Below, piece after piece: positions 23,812 to 36,130 of a stretch of 64,000 bases of DNA. A program made the position numbers and the translations under genes. Each line of letters starts with the position of its first letter. Within the stretch, counting starts at the first letter, position 1. This DNA comes from Selaginella moellendorffii (lineage: Eukaryota > Streptophyta > Lycopodiopsida > Selaginellales > Selaginellaceae): positions 206,792 to 270,791 of the forward strand of contig NW_003314368.1 of NCBI RefSeq assembly GCF_000143415.4, written 5' to 3'. The notes under the pieces were generated by a model that worked only from the letters and a program-made list of their open reading frames with translations, ran no database searches and was not told the origin of the DNA.

Positions 23812-25585
23812 ATGCAAAGCAAAAAGAAAAAGAGGTTCTTCATGAAGGAGTTCTTTCATAGTGATTGTGGAGATAGGAGAAGGGGTACGACTAAATGGAA
23901 TGACGAGACGAGGATACTGTCCAGTGTAAGATGGAAGAGAGGAAAAAGAAGAGGATGAAAACTTCGTAGAGTCAGGAACAGAACCCCGACTTGAGTTTAG
24001 GGAACTTTTCCTGATTCGGACTCGATTAACACCAGGGGAAGCCGTGGGAGATGGTGATGGGGGAGAGATGAGCTGTAAGTCCTTCCAACAAATCTGAGGC
24101 TGATGTAGTTGGAACCAAGGAAGACCGAGCACCACAGAGGAGGATTTGCTGTTGATGATGTTGAAGGCGATATCAGTGACGGTGGACCCGATGTGTACTC
24201 GAATGGGCAACGTTTCCCTAAGTCCAGAAGATGGAGACACAAAATGCCCGCCGATGCCTTCAACCCTCAGATCCCGTATGGTAGGAGAAAGAGGAACGTG
24301 ATGTCGGGCAGCAAAGTCCGTGTCCATGAAGCAGGAAGTTGCACCCGAGTCCAGTAGCGCCAAAGCCTTGAGTCCTGATTGTCCGGTGAAAGAAAGGAGA
24401 CATGTGACGCGGAAGTTGCGGGAATTGGTGGTGGCTTTGATGAAAGGTGGTGAGGAGCTTGATAAGGAAGAAAAGTGATTTTTATTTGGGGAGTCCAAAC
24501 AGACAGCTCCTACTCTGTTTGGACAGGGTCGTTTCCCAACTGCAACAGAAGTGGACTTTGAGGCAGAGTGAACTCGAGCAATCGGGGAGGCTTCCTAGGA
24601 CACACAGCTGCTTTGTGATTAGGATCAGCACAGTAGAGGCAAAGATTATGAGATATTCGACGTTGCCTCTCAGCAGGACTCAACTTCCCTCTAATGAGTC
24701 GGGGAGTACCAGAAATATCCATCGGGACCGGAGCAGTAGGTTCAGGACTATGCCCCGAAGACTCAAGCTGGGATTCCTGAGTCTGGGACGGAAAAACAGC
24801 GGCGCGACGACTTTCCTGACGACGTTCAAAGAGACGATTGTCACATCGAATAGCTTTGTTGATGGCGTCCGACAGGTCCTTGGGATCCTCCATGGTGAGC
24901 AACAAATCCTTGACACCGTTGTTGAGGCCGAAACGAAATTGGTCAATCAAGGCCCGCTCATCCCACTGAGTGTCCAAGGCAAGGAGTTAGAACTCTGCAG
25001 CGTAGATCGAGGCAGGACGAGACCCCTGAGAGAGACGTCTCATCTTTGTGGTAGCAGCCCGAACCCGATCCGTCTCGCCAAAACATGCTTCGAGCTTCTC
25101 TTTGAACAATTGAAGATCCATCAGCTCCGGAACCACGACCCCTTTCATGCTCTTCTCTAGAAGAGGAGAAAACCATGACAAAGCTACACCCTCGAGCAAC
25201 GTCCCAATCGCGCCGATTTGAGACTCGGGAGTGGGGTACCGCCGATGTTGAAGTGCAAAGATCAGCTCCATTTGGTTCAAAAATCCACGAAGCTCCGAAC
25301 GCTTGCCTGAAAATTTCGCCGGGAAACTCACCTTCAGTTCAGGAACTTTGCTGGATCCTTGAGCCGAAAGTGAAGCAAGCTCTTGCTGCATGCGAAGAAG
25401 GGTCGCCTTCAGCTCGGTATTCTCAGACTGAATTTTTGCAAGGACTTCGGCAAAGAAATCAGGATGGCTTGGAGACTCCATTGGCAAGAAGAAAGAAAAG
25501 AAAAGGGGAAAAAAGACAAAGGCAATCAAATAATCAAAACGAGCTAAAAGAAAAGCAAAAAACACAATCTGAATCAAACTGTCAA
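23812..25585 (-). pseudogene. Truncated family B chromovirus: gag and protease region
   Basis: On the minus strand, gag begins at an ATG at 25481 (MESPSHPDFFAEVLAKIQ) and includes SWFSPLLEKSMKG, running to a TAA at 24987. The next piece (24510-24977) holds a CCHC zinc knuckle (CLYCADPNHKAAVC) and ends in TAG. The third piece (to 23812) has a protease-like LLDSGATSCF motif. Frames between the pieces remain aligned, and the TAA and TAG sit where glutamine codons fit, so these are nonsense changes in one frame. Reverse transcriptase and everything beyond are missing at the junction with array LTR 4. It is less decayed than the plus-strand copy at 28650-34106. Confidence 0.85.
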
Positions 25586-26001
25586 GACCCCCAACAAGAT
25601 CAAGACTGGAAAATGCTAAAGACAAAGAGAAAAAGCTAGTGAAAACAAAGAAGAGGCCTTAGACTGGTGTTGATTCAGATTGTGGAGAAAGGGAACAAGG
25701 CTAACCTATATATACTATAGGTTGATGAAGCTCCACCACTCTTGGATCGAGGACGGCCTAAATACAGCTGAGGTCGAGGAGGCGCCACATCATCATCAGG
25801 AATGTGGCTCGAGACTCAGGAATCGGGAAGTGTCTCGAGACTCAGGAATCGGGAAGTGTCTCGAGAGTCAGGAATAGGGAAGTGTCTCGAGACTCAGGAA
25901 TCGGGAAGTGTCTCGAGAGTCAGGAATAGAGAAGTGTCTCGAGAGTCAGGAATGTGGTCTGCAGGTCAGGAATCCGGCGAGAGTCAGGAATGTGGCAAGA
26001 A
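25586..26001 (-). repeat. Family B 5' LTR with 26-bp VNTR, cut by the gap
   Basis: It begins (plus strand) TGTCAAGACCCCCAACAAG, the complement of the family B LTR end at 33719-34106. It contains a TATATATA promoter-like box near 25710. From about 25803 to 25950 a roughly 26-bp unit (CTCGAGACTCAGGAATCGGG plus AAGTGT) repeats about six times with GACTC/GAGTC variation. The LTR runs into the N block before its end. Confidence 0.8.
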
Positions 26002-26101
26002 NNNNNNNNNNNNNNNNNNNNNNNNNNNNNNNNNNNNNNNNNNNNNNNNNNNNNNNNNNNNNNNNNNNNNNNNNNNNNNNNNNNNNNNNNNNNNNNNNNN
26101 N
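26002..26101. other. Assembly gap (100 N)
   Basis: Exactly 100 undetermined bases. A round 100 usually marks a scaffold join of unknown true size. The gap follows the VNTR, which may have stopped the assembly. Confidence 0.98.
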
Positions 26102-26603
26102 CTAACTTGAGGCATAGTCTAGCTCTTGCTTGCGTATCTGTCTTTGTTCTACGTCCGGCTTAGGTTTAAGCCCAAATTCCACACCATGTGAGCTGGTGGA
26201 GTACCCATATCCTTGCATTAGACCACTGGTATGCCGAAATAGTGCCAGACTTCATTTGGCTCCGTTTTGCTTGCTAGTCTTGGCATTGGGATGCTGGTTG
26301 CTCTAGGATTGTTCCAAGTCGCTCCGAGCTCCTGTCCCTTCGCTCCTTGGGTTGTATGCTGGGGAGTTACTCCGTGGTCCGGTTCCATCACTCCTTGGCT
26401 CCATGCTTAGGAGTTTGGCACCGTTCATTTGTTCAGTGGCCCAAGGCCCTAAACCTTGGGTTCTGCACCACTATCCTTTGGACACATGGCATATGATATA
26501 TGGCATGTGTCATGTGGCATAAAGAAGGTTTAGGTTCGGCTTCATGGTGTTATCCTATAGTAAATCACCATAAGATAAAGGGTTAAAACCACGTGCACTA
26601 CAG
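26102..26603 (+). repeat. Inverted LTR fragment related to 3864-4166
   Basis: Its reverse complement follows 3864-4166 landmark by landmark (CAGGGCCTTGGGCCACTGAA, GGAGCAACTCC, GCATCCCAATGCC, GGTGGCCTAA). In this orientation it ends GTGCACTACA at 26603, a proper LTR end, and is then followed by LARD interior. The left part is lost in the gap. Confidence 0.6.
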
Positions 26604-28649
26604 ATGGTCCTTGTGAGTAGGACATGAATGCAAGAAGTTGTATTCTAGTGAATTGGCATCTCAAAAATAATTGCAAAACTAGAACCTTATGGGTCAAGTA
26701 ATAGGAAAGGTGTTTCTGGAAGAAAGCAATTTTGGCATAGAGTTACGTGTGAACACTATAGTGTAGTGTTAACTAATAGTTGGCATGAGAAACGACTGCT
26801 TTGATCTTAGCAAAGACCTAAACATGAGTGGAAAGTGTTGTGAAAGTAGGCTTGTGGAGCTGAAGGGGTGGAGACTCTTAATATTTCAAGGGATGAGTTC
26901 TTGAAGTCAAGTTGGCTGGTTCGTAAAAACTTTTTGCCAAAAGAATCCTAATAGAAATAGGATTGGCATAGTTTAAGATGGAAAGTATGCGATTCGAGTG
27001 TGTGGATCTAAATAATGGAGGTGTGGAAGCACCAACAATGAGTTGTAGGATTTGGTAATTATGAGGCAACTAAGCAAAATGTATGGCATAATTGATTAAA
27101 TTTGTAAAAGTTAACTTCCCAAGACTTTTTATTGCGATAAGAAGGTTAAATATATCCTTTGTGGGATAATTACTTATGTTGTGATATAGTGAGTCAATGT
27201 TATAAAGGGACATGCTCCTTATTAAAGAAGGCTATCATTGGGACACTTAAACATTCTAAAATACCAAGAAATGGTGTTTAATATCATGAGGGTTTTAAAT
27301 AAAACCTAAGAGACTAAGTCCCTAACAAATAATGGAGGAAGTGTTATTCAATGTCCAAGATTGATAAGAACTAAAGATGGGGTAAAGTCCAACTATCTAA
27401 AATGGATAAAGCTAAAAAGGATTTTAGCATAACTAGTAATGGGTATAAAAAGGCCTATGTGTAGCAACGTTAATCCTAATATATGGGATTACATAATAAG
27501 CTATCTAGATTGAAGAACTACTCCCTAAGTCATTGAATAGGTTCATCCTTAAGAATATTTACTAATACATGGTAGAAAGTGCAAAGCTACCTTTTTAGTC
27601 GGGAAAATAATAACTAAAGGGAAGTTGTAAAGCCAAAAGCAAATAGTAAAGAGATAGAATTGAACCATAGAAATTGAAGAACATAGTCAAGGTGGTTATG
27701 CAAGTTGGAAGTGGAGAAGTTAGTGGGTGCTCAAAGGTGTTGTTACTAGCAACCATGATGCTAAAAAAGTATGGAATTGTCCATGTTAAACCATATAGCA
27801 ATTAAAAGGCTTCCAAAAGGAAAGGCTTTAGTAAGCTAAAGGTTCAAAGTTCTCAAAAATAATTCTAAGTAAATCAGTACCTAGAAAGATAAGTGTAAAT
27901 AGTTCATAGAACATGCAAAATCGAAATGGCATAACAAAAGCGTGGTCTTAAAACTTGCCATGAGGCAAGGCTATTAAGGTTGGGGAAGTAATTCTTGAAT
28001 GTTCTAAGAGATAGCTTTGAACAAAAGTCGATGGTTAAAGACTTTCATATTTATGCATGAAACCATGTTATGCTGGTCGGGTGACTTGCTAATCGAGATT
28101 GGCAAGTTGGGGGAACAAAAACCCTAGTTGAAGCTATTGACTTAAAAAAGGGTGGCCCATGGGGCTAAACATAGAAGAGTCCATGCATAATCACAAATTT
28201 GTCAAGTGAGAGGATTTAGCAATTTAGAGGAACTAGGTTCTTATGCTGTGCTCCATAAAGCATTTTGGGTATAAATTAGTGTAACATTCTAGATGATGCC
28301 GTTCGTAGATGCATATACAGAGGTTGGGTTCAAGTCCTATCCCTCTAGTGCTTGGGTTCAAGTCCCAACAAGTGTGGTGATGGTTTGGAATATGAGGATA
28401 CTCATTTTTTGGTGGTCATAGACTCTCAGTAAAGAGATTGGCTTAGGCACACTGCCAAGTGGGGGATGCCCCAGAGTTATGATGCACGGTTAAATTACTT
28501 AGTCTGAAAGCTCAGCATATCTAACTTGAATACTTTGGTGCAAGTGGCACCAAATATGTGGTGAATAAAATAGGAACACTCAATCTTGGTTGTTATGGAC
28601 CTTTGGCTAGAAAGGCTAGCTTGGGTGCACTGCCAAGTGTGAAGGGTGC
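26604..28649 (+). mobile_element. LARD interior, left part (non-coding)
   Basis: From GATGGTCCTTGTGAGTAGGAC onward this follows 58773-61010 of the nearly complete LARD, with many substitutions. No gag or pol frame occurs. It stops at the 5-bp target GGTGC (28645-28649), where the family B element inserted, and continues at 34107. Confidence 0.75.
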
Positions 28650-31600
28650 TGTCAGGAATCCCCCAATTCATACCACATTCCTGAATCTCATTGGATTCCT
28701 GACCTGCAGACCACATTCCTGATTCTCGAGACTCTTCCCTATTCCTGACTCTCTGATTTCCTATATGATTCCTGAGTCTTGAGCCACATTCCTGATGATG
28801 ATGTGGTGCCTCCTCGATCTCAGCTATATTTAGGTCGTCCTCGATCCAAGAGTGGTGGAGCTTCATCAACCTATAGTATATATAGGTTAGCCTTGTTCCA
28901 TTTCTCCACAATCTGAATCAACACTAGTCTAAGGTCTCTTCTTCGTTATTCACTAGCTTTTCTCTTTGTCTTTTGCATTTTCCAGTCTTGATCTTGTTGG
29001 GGGTCTTGATAGTTTGATTCAAATTGTGTTTTTTTGTTTTTTGCTTTAGCTTGTTTTGATTGTTTGACTGCCTTTGCCTTTTTTCCCCCCTTTTTTCTTT
29101 CTTCTTTTTCAATAGAGTCTCCAAGCCATCCTGATTTCTTTGCCGAAGTCCTTGCAAAAATCCAATTTAAGAATACCGAGCTAAAGGCGACCCTTCTTCA
29201 CATGCAGCAGGAGCTTGCTTCACTTTCGGCTCAAGGATCCAGCAAAGTTCCTGAACCGAATGTGAGTTTCCCGGCGAAATTTTCAGGGAAGCGTTCGGAG
29301 CTTCGTGGATTCCTGAACCAGATGGAGCTGATTTTCGCACTTCAACATCAGCGGTACCCCACTCCCGAGTCTCAAATCAGTGCGATTGGGACGTTGCTTG
29401 AAGGTGCAGCTTTGTCATGGTTTTCTCCTCTCCTAGAGAAGAGCATGAAAGGGGTCGTGGTTCCGGAGCTGATGGATCTTCAATTGTTCAAAGAAAAGCT
29501 CAAAGCATGTTTTGGCGAGATGGATCGGGTTCGGGCTGCTACCACAAAGATGAGATGTTTCTCTCAAGGGTCTCGTCCTGCCTCGATCTATGCTGCAGAG
29601 TTCCAACTCCTTGCCTTGGACACTTAGTGGGATGATTGAGCCCTAATTGATCAAATTTGTTTCGGCCTCAACAATGGTGTCAAGGATTTGTTGCTCACCA
29701 TGGAGGATCCCACGGACTTGTCGGACGCCATCAACAAAGCTGTTCAATGTGACAATCGTCTCTTTGAAAGTCGTCAGGAAAGTCGCCGAGCCGCCGTTTT
29801 CCCGTCCCAGACTCAGGAATCCCAGCTTGAGTCTACAGGGCATACTCCTGAACCTACTGCTCTGGTCCCGATGGATATTTCTGGTACTCCCCGACTCATC
29901 AGAGGGAAGTTGTGTCCTGCTGAGAAGCAATGTCGAATATCTCATAATCTTTGCCTCTACTGTGCTGATCCTAATCACAAAGCAGCTGTGTGTCCCAAGA
30001 AGCCTCCCCAACTGCTCGAGTTCACTCTGCCTCAAAGTCCACCTCTGTTGCAATCGGGAAACGACCCTGTCCAAACAGAGTAGGAGCTGTCTATTTGGAC
30101 TCCCCAAATAAAAATCATTTCTCTTCTTTATCAAGCTCCTCACCACCTTTCATCAAAGCCACCACCAATTCCCGCAACTTCTGCGTCCCATGTCTCCTTT
30201 CTTTCACCAGATAATCAGGACTCAAGGCTCTGGCACTACTGGACTCGGGTGCAACTTCCTGCTTCATGGACACGGACTTTGCTGCCTGACATCACATTCC
30301 TCTTTCTCCTACCATACGGGATCTGAGGGTTGAAGGCATCGGTGGGCATTTTGTGTCTCCATCTTCTGGACTTAGGGAAACGTTGCCCGTTCGAGTACAC
30401 ATCGGGTCCACCGTCACCGATATTGCCTTCAACATCATCAACAACAAGTCCTTCTCTGTGGTGCTTGGCCTCCCTTGGTTCTAACTACATCAGCCTCAGA
30501 TCTATTCGAAGGAATTACAGCTTGTCTCTCCCACATCACCATCTCCCACGGCTTCCCCTGCTGTTCATCGAGTCCAAATCAGGAACAGTTCCCTAAACTC
30601 AAATTAGGGTTCTATTCCTGACTCTACGAAGTTTTCACCCTCTTCTTTTTTCTCTCTTCCATCTTACACTGGATAGTATCCTCGTCTCATCATTCCATTT
30701 AGTCGTACGCCTCCTCCTATCTCCACAATCACTATGAAAGAACTCCCTCATGAAGAACTTATTTTCCTTTTTTCTTTGCATGTTTCTCCTGTCAGTCTTC
30801 CTAAGAAGTATCATGATTTTGGGGATGTGTTTGACAAGAAAAAAGCTAGCATACTGCCTGTTCATCGGCCTTATGATTGTCCCATTGATTTACAGGAAGG
30901 AGCGTCACCTACGTGGGGGACTATCTACGGGTTATCCCTGTCCGAGCTTAAGGCCCTCAAAAAGTACGTGGATGAGAACCTTGCCTCGGGGTACACTTAG
31001 CATTCGCAGTCCTCGGCTGGAGGACTTGTCTTCTTTGTCAAGAAGAAGGATGGGAGTTTGTAGCTAGTCATCGACTACCGAGGTTTGAACAAGGTGACTG
31101 TTCGGAATTGTTATCCGCTGCCCCTGATCTTGGACTTGTTAGAATGCCTCGGCAATGCCCGCTTCTTCACCAAGATCGACCTCCGTGGAGCATACAACCT
31201 GATCCGGATCCGACCTAGTGATGAATAGAAGACTGCATTCCGAACCCGCTATGGCCATTATCTACTCAAAAACTCAGGAGGAGCACGACGAACATGTACA
31301 CAAGGTGCTGGCAAAGTTGTGAGAACACGGCCTATATGCAAAGCTTGAGAAATGTTCCTTCGATCAGCAGTCCGTGGAGTTCCTTGGGTACATTGTCACT
31401 CCTGAGGGTATTACGATGGATCCTGCCAAAGTCAAGACTATTCTCGAATGGGAGCCTCCACAATCAATGTCGGACGTTCAGGTTCTCCTTGGCTTCGCCA
31501 ACTTCTACCGCAAATTCATTGATCACTACTCTGACATTGTCCTTCCTCTCACGCATCTCACTCGCAAGGATGTTCCCTTCTCTTGGTCTGCTGCTGCTCA

Positions 31601-34106
31601 GCAGGCCTTCGACACACTCAAGGCGGCCTTCAGTTCTGCTCCCGTCTTGATCCACGCTGATCCCTCACAACCTTTCTTCATTGAGGCTGATGCCTCCGAC
31701 TTTGCCATTGGTGCTATGTTGTCTCAACTCGGAGCAGATCACGAACTTCATCCGGTCGCTTTCCATTCTCAGAAATTCTAGCCTACGGAGATCAATTACA
31801 AAATCCACGACAAGGAGCTCCTTGCCATCGTGGATTCCTTTAGAGAGTGGCACCATTTCTTGGAGGGGGCGGGCCATCAAACAACAGTCTGGACGGATCA
31901 CAAAAATCTCAAGTACTTTGCCACTTCCCGAGTTTTGAGCCGTCGTCAAGCAAGGTGGGCACAATTCCTGAGTCGGTTTGACTTTGTTATCAAGTACAGA
32001 CCTGGAAAGCTTCAAGGCCTTCTTGATGCTCTTTCAAGGCGCTCTTATCTTAGTCTCAGGCCTGGTAATCGTACCTTTGATCAACAGGATCAAGTTATCC
32101 TTGGTCCTAATTGGCTTCAAGTTATGGCAATTTCCCTGGCCCCTTAGGACTCCTCCTTGATGGATGCGATCAGAAATGATCTTCAATCCGATGACCTCGC
32201 CAGTGATATTTTCCCCCATCTTCAAGCTGGACACCTAGTGACTCTCGACTGCCGGCAGTTTGACGAGTTCGAGTTCTTAGATGGCTTGTTGTACCGTGGG
32301 GAGCAGCTTTACATTCCTGAAGGTGATGCTCGAAGGTTGGTCTTGATGGCGTGCCACGATAGCCCGACTGCTGGTCACTTTGGCATTGCAAAGACCTATG
32401 AGCTGGTTGCACAGGACTTTTGGTCGCCTCACATGGATGACTACATCAAAACTTTTGTTACCTCCTGTGACACTTGCACCCGAAATAAGGTACCTCGCCA
32501 CCTTCCTTCAAGTTTGCTTCGTTCCCTCCCAGTCCCTTTAGGTCCTTGGGAATCCATCTCCATGGATTTCTTGAGTGATCTTCCGAGTTCTGGAGGCTTT
32601 AACAGCATTTTAGTCGTGGTGGATCGCTTCACAAAGATGGCACACTTCCTGTCGTGTACCAAGGAGTTTTCGGGTGAGGACATGGCAAAACTGGTATTCA
32701 AGGAAATTTTCCGACTTTATGGGATTCCTATAGATGTGGTTTTGGATCGGGGACCTCAGTTCATCTCTCATTTCTGGCAACGGTTTTTGCAGCTGCTTGG
32801 AGTGAAGGCTAACCTCTCTTTGGCGTATCATCCTCAAATTGATGGATAGTCCGAGCGAACGATTCAGACATTAGAACAATTCCTGAGGTGCTTCATTAAT
32901 TATCATTAGGATGACTGGTTCGATATCCTTCCCCTTGCTGAGTTCTCCTATAACAACTCTATTCACTCCTCTCTTCGAGTTTCCCCCTTCTTTGCAAATT
33001 CTGGCCAAAATCCTCGATTCAATCTCTCACTTCCTTCTCCATCCGAATCCTCTCATTCAAATCCCCGCTCTGAGACATTTGTCTCCAACCTCCAGGAAAT
33101 CCATAACTCCATCTCCTTCCACCTCCATCGTGCTTAGGAATCTCACAAAACCTTTGCCAATGCCCATCGTCAGGATTGTCCCCCTTACAATATTGGGGAT
33201 AAAGTCTGGCTCTTCAGGTGAAATATCTCCACCACCAGGCCATGTCCCAAACTCGATTTCAAATGCCTCGATCCTTTCCCTATCACTGCTATCATTAATC
33301 TTGTTACTTATCCCCTTGCACTTCCCTCCTCCTATCAAATTCACCTCGTTTTTCACTCCTCTCTCCTTAAGCTTTATATTCCCAGTCCTATTCCAAATTG
33401 GGTCATTCCTCCGCCTCCACCAGTGCAGCTCGAGGATGGGTCTGAGTACAAGGTTCAGGACATCCTTGATTCCAAGATCTCACGATCTAAACTCTACTAT
33501 CTGGTCGACTGGAAGGGTTATGGACCTGAAGAACACACTTGGGAACCTGCGGACAACCTGATTCATTCTCTTGACCTTGTTCAGGACTTCCACCGCCGCT
33601 ATCCTTCTCGTCCCAGTCCTCATTCTTTTTCTCCATCTCCCATCCCTCACTGCCCATTTCATCCTCCTCTTCGTTCTCATTCATGTCCTCGTTCCACTCG
33701 TTCTTGAGGAGGGGGTGCTGTCAGGAATCCCCCAATTCATACCACATTCCTAAATCTCGCTGGATTCTTGACCTGCAGACCACATTCCTGATTCTTGAGA
33801 CACTTCCGTATTCCTGACTCTCGAGACTCTTCCCTATTCTTGACTCTCTGATTTCCTATACGATTCCTGAGTCTTGAGCCACATTCTTGATGATGATGTG
33901 GCGCCTCCTTGACCTCAGTTATATTTAGGCTGTCCTCGATCCAAGAGTGGTGGAGCTTCATCAACCTATAGTATATATAGGTTAGCCTTGTTCCATTTCT
34001 CCACAATCTGAATCAACACTAGTCTAAGGTCTCTTCTTCGTTATTCACTAGCTTTTCTCTTTGTCTTTTGCATTTTCCAGTCTTGATCTTGTTGGGGGTC
34101 TTGACA
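28650..34106 (+). mobile_element. Family B chromovirus, complete ends, broken coding
   Basis: The 5' LTR spans 28650-29011 (starts TGTCAGGAATCCCCC, ends TTGATA where the 3' LTR has TTGACA). The 3' LTR spans 33719-34106. Both contain a TATATATA box near their middle. The insertion is flanked by GGTGC at 28645-28649 and 34107-34111, a clean 5-bp target duplication. A GAGGAGGGGGTGC polypurine tract precedes the 3' LTR. The LTRs differ in length (362 versus 388 bp), with fewer VNTR units in the 5' LTR. The insertion is nested in LARD sequence and so is younger than it. Confidence 0.9.
29109..33710 (+). pseudogene. Family B gag-pol, heavily broken
   Basis: Gag resembles the minus copy at 23812-25585, but its start codon is ATA (29112). 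The order is gag, CCHC knuckle (CLYCADPNHKAAVC near 29958), a protease remnant (LLDSGATSC near 30240), RT fragments (IDYRG near 31070; LGFANFYRKF near 31485), RNase H (DASDFAIGAMLSQ near 31690), integrase zinc region and core (from 32320; MDFLSDLPSSGGFNSILVVV near 32562) and a chromodomain (YYLVDWKGYGPEEHTWEP near 33500). Many in-frame TAGs stand at glutamine positions, such as the one at 29624 where the other copy has CAG. Near 31262 the RT jumps from FRTRYGHY directly to YSKTQEEH-like sequence, so the catalytic Y-x-D-D block is deleted. It is not functional. Confidence 0.88.
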
Positions 34107-34500
34107 GGTGCCCCTGGTCAACAAATTAAAGATTTGGAAGACTTAATACCTATTGACATACTTGTTAAGGTGTCAAGGTGAGATCATTAGGTGATTCTAT
34201 GGCTAAACAAGGATAAAGTCTTTGCTAGGTTAAGGAATAAAATTCTTGATTCAAAGTGTTAATTTAAACTATTAGTTATGGTATGGATTGGTTGAGGTGA
34301 CCAAGTGGTGTTGGGGGAAGGAGGGGTTTCTCCCCCAACACTCGTTCAAACACGATAAATGCTTCAATGCTCTTTGCAAAATGCCCCCCTTTGCCCTTGT
34401 GGGGCAAGGGCTTTATACAAGGAAGATGGGGAATATTTTGAGGCTTCTCTCTCTCTCTCTCACACTTTCTCGGTAGCCATGCCCTAACATGCGACCACGA
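34107..34500 (+). mobile_element. LARD interior, continuation
   Basis: After the GGTGC duplication the sequence resumes the LARD interior (compare 61020-61300), with TGAGATCATTAGGTGATTC and GGCTAAACAAGGATAAAG. Similarity fades past about 34310. A CT dinucleotide run sits at 34444-34462. The right boundary with the Tat-like element is not sharp. Confidence 0.55.
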
Positions 34501-36130
34501 TGGATTGCACTAGCTCCAAACGCACGAGAACCCTCCGAAGAGTGTAGAGTGTACCTCTACTACTGATGCTAAGTGCTAGTAGCTACATGAAATAGTAGAA
34601 ACTCTAGAAAACAAAGTGGAAAAGAAAGAAAAGAGGTAGGTGTTAAGTTTGGAGACAGGGAGGAAAACCCGGTGGGAAACCCTATAGTCAAATTGGACCC
34701 TGAAGTTGAAGAAAAAGTGCAGAAAAAGTGTGAAAAGAGGAGGAAAATAGAGGAAAAAGAATGAGTACCCAAAGAACTTAACCCATACCTGGATTTAGGC
34801 TCAGGAAAGTGTAATATGCAAATGCAACCTCTTGATGACTTCTGGTATGCTCCAAGGATTGGCCGAAATTGAGAAAGAAAGAGAGGTAGAAGAGGGGATG
34901 TGTTGCCCAAGGGTGGTAAGTGTGGAAATGATGAAAGATGGAGTGATATGGTGGAGCGTCGAGATGGTGGTGGCACTCTAAAAAGGTGGCGATTAATAAC
35001 CGTTGGCCTGTAGAGTAAGTGCTGACCACTCGGAGTAGCCGATAACCGGTAACTAGTAACTAGTAACCAGTAACTAGGGAGCTATAACCTGTAACCGGTA
35101 ACCACCTGCTCTCGCTCCTACTCCTGCGCCTGCTCTAGCACCGATATGGTGGAGTGCTGAGATGGGGTGGCACTCTGAGAAGGTGGCCAGTCTGATATGT
35201 CAGACTGAAGAAGTCAGCAGCTGAAAAGGATGTCGTAGTCACTAGGTTGCCGATAAAGGGAGGTGGCATGTGTCCATTGAGTGTTGGAGCAGAAGAAAGT
35301 GGCTTCAGCTTCTGTGGCCTCGCCTAAAGATCCACCTTAGTGCCTTGAGTGAACAGATTCACTTGGTTGGAAGAAAGTCACTCTAGAAAAGCTAGTGTGT
35401 TGTCGACAAATGGTTGTAAGGATATCTCGGAAACGGCAGGTCCAAATGAGGTGGTGTCATTTGCTGCTGGTGCATATATGTGTGTCCGTGGTATGGTGTA
35501 AATGTGACCTCAAACAGAGATGTGAATGATGGTGAAAGAATGAAAGATGCAAGACGGGCCTCTAGAGATAAGTGTGGGCAACGCTGCTGGAAGTGATTGG
35601 TGATGGGACTGTGAGTGTAGATGATATGGAATGAGTGAGGGGAATGTGTGGGGTGTAGTAATGGTAAGGGAAGGACCAAAGAACCTGGAACATAGACCGA
35701 GCTAAGCAAGGACCCTCCATACAAACAGCAATGCAACCTGAGTGTGAAATCCAAGGCATGGGCCATGGTCCAATGGAGAAACACCCTCTGAAAGTAAGAA
35801 GAGGAGCCATGAAAGTAAAGTGAAAGAAAGGAAGAAAAAGAAAAAGAAAAAGAAGAGAAGAGGAACACCTCACCAGATGAAGCATTTGAGATGAGAGTGG
35901 TTGTGAGCGTGTGAGAGCTCACATCCATCAACATCAACTAGCACATATGCTCCACCTCCAATGTGTCGCTAGACAAATTAAGGGCCGGTCCAGCGAGGGG
36001 AGAACTTCGAAGGTGGAGTAAACTCCTTGAGTAGAACAAGATCGCCATCCTCGAATGGTTCAGCAGACTGTTGGTGATCAATGACTAACTTGATCTTCTG
36101 CTTGCCTCGAAGGAGATGTTCCAATGTGGA
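34501..36130 (-). repeat. 3' flank/LTR region of the Tat-like element
   Basis: Non-coding DNA with a block near 34995-35125 (CCTGTAGAGTAAGTGC, then ACCGGTAACTAGTAAC-type repeats, then CTCGCTCCTACTCCTG). This block recurs diverged at 39450-39600, as expected for the two LTRs of one old element. A minus frame of 181 codons at 35392-35937 is AT/CT-biased with no motif and is not accepted as a gene. LTR edges could not be set. Confidence 0.5.

Noticed and set aside
25803-25980. Direct repeats of about 26 bp resembling a CRISPR array
   Set aside because: Units are contiguous without unique spacers and lie inside a plant LTR; this is a VNTR.
35392-35937. 181-codon minus frame with SFSFSFSSF-type composition
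   Set aside because: Low-complexity composition, non-coding context in an old LTR element, and no homologous motif.
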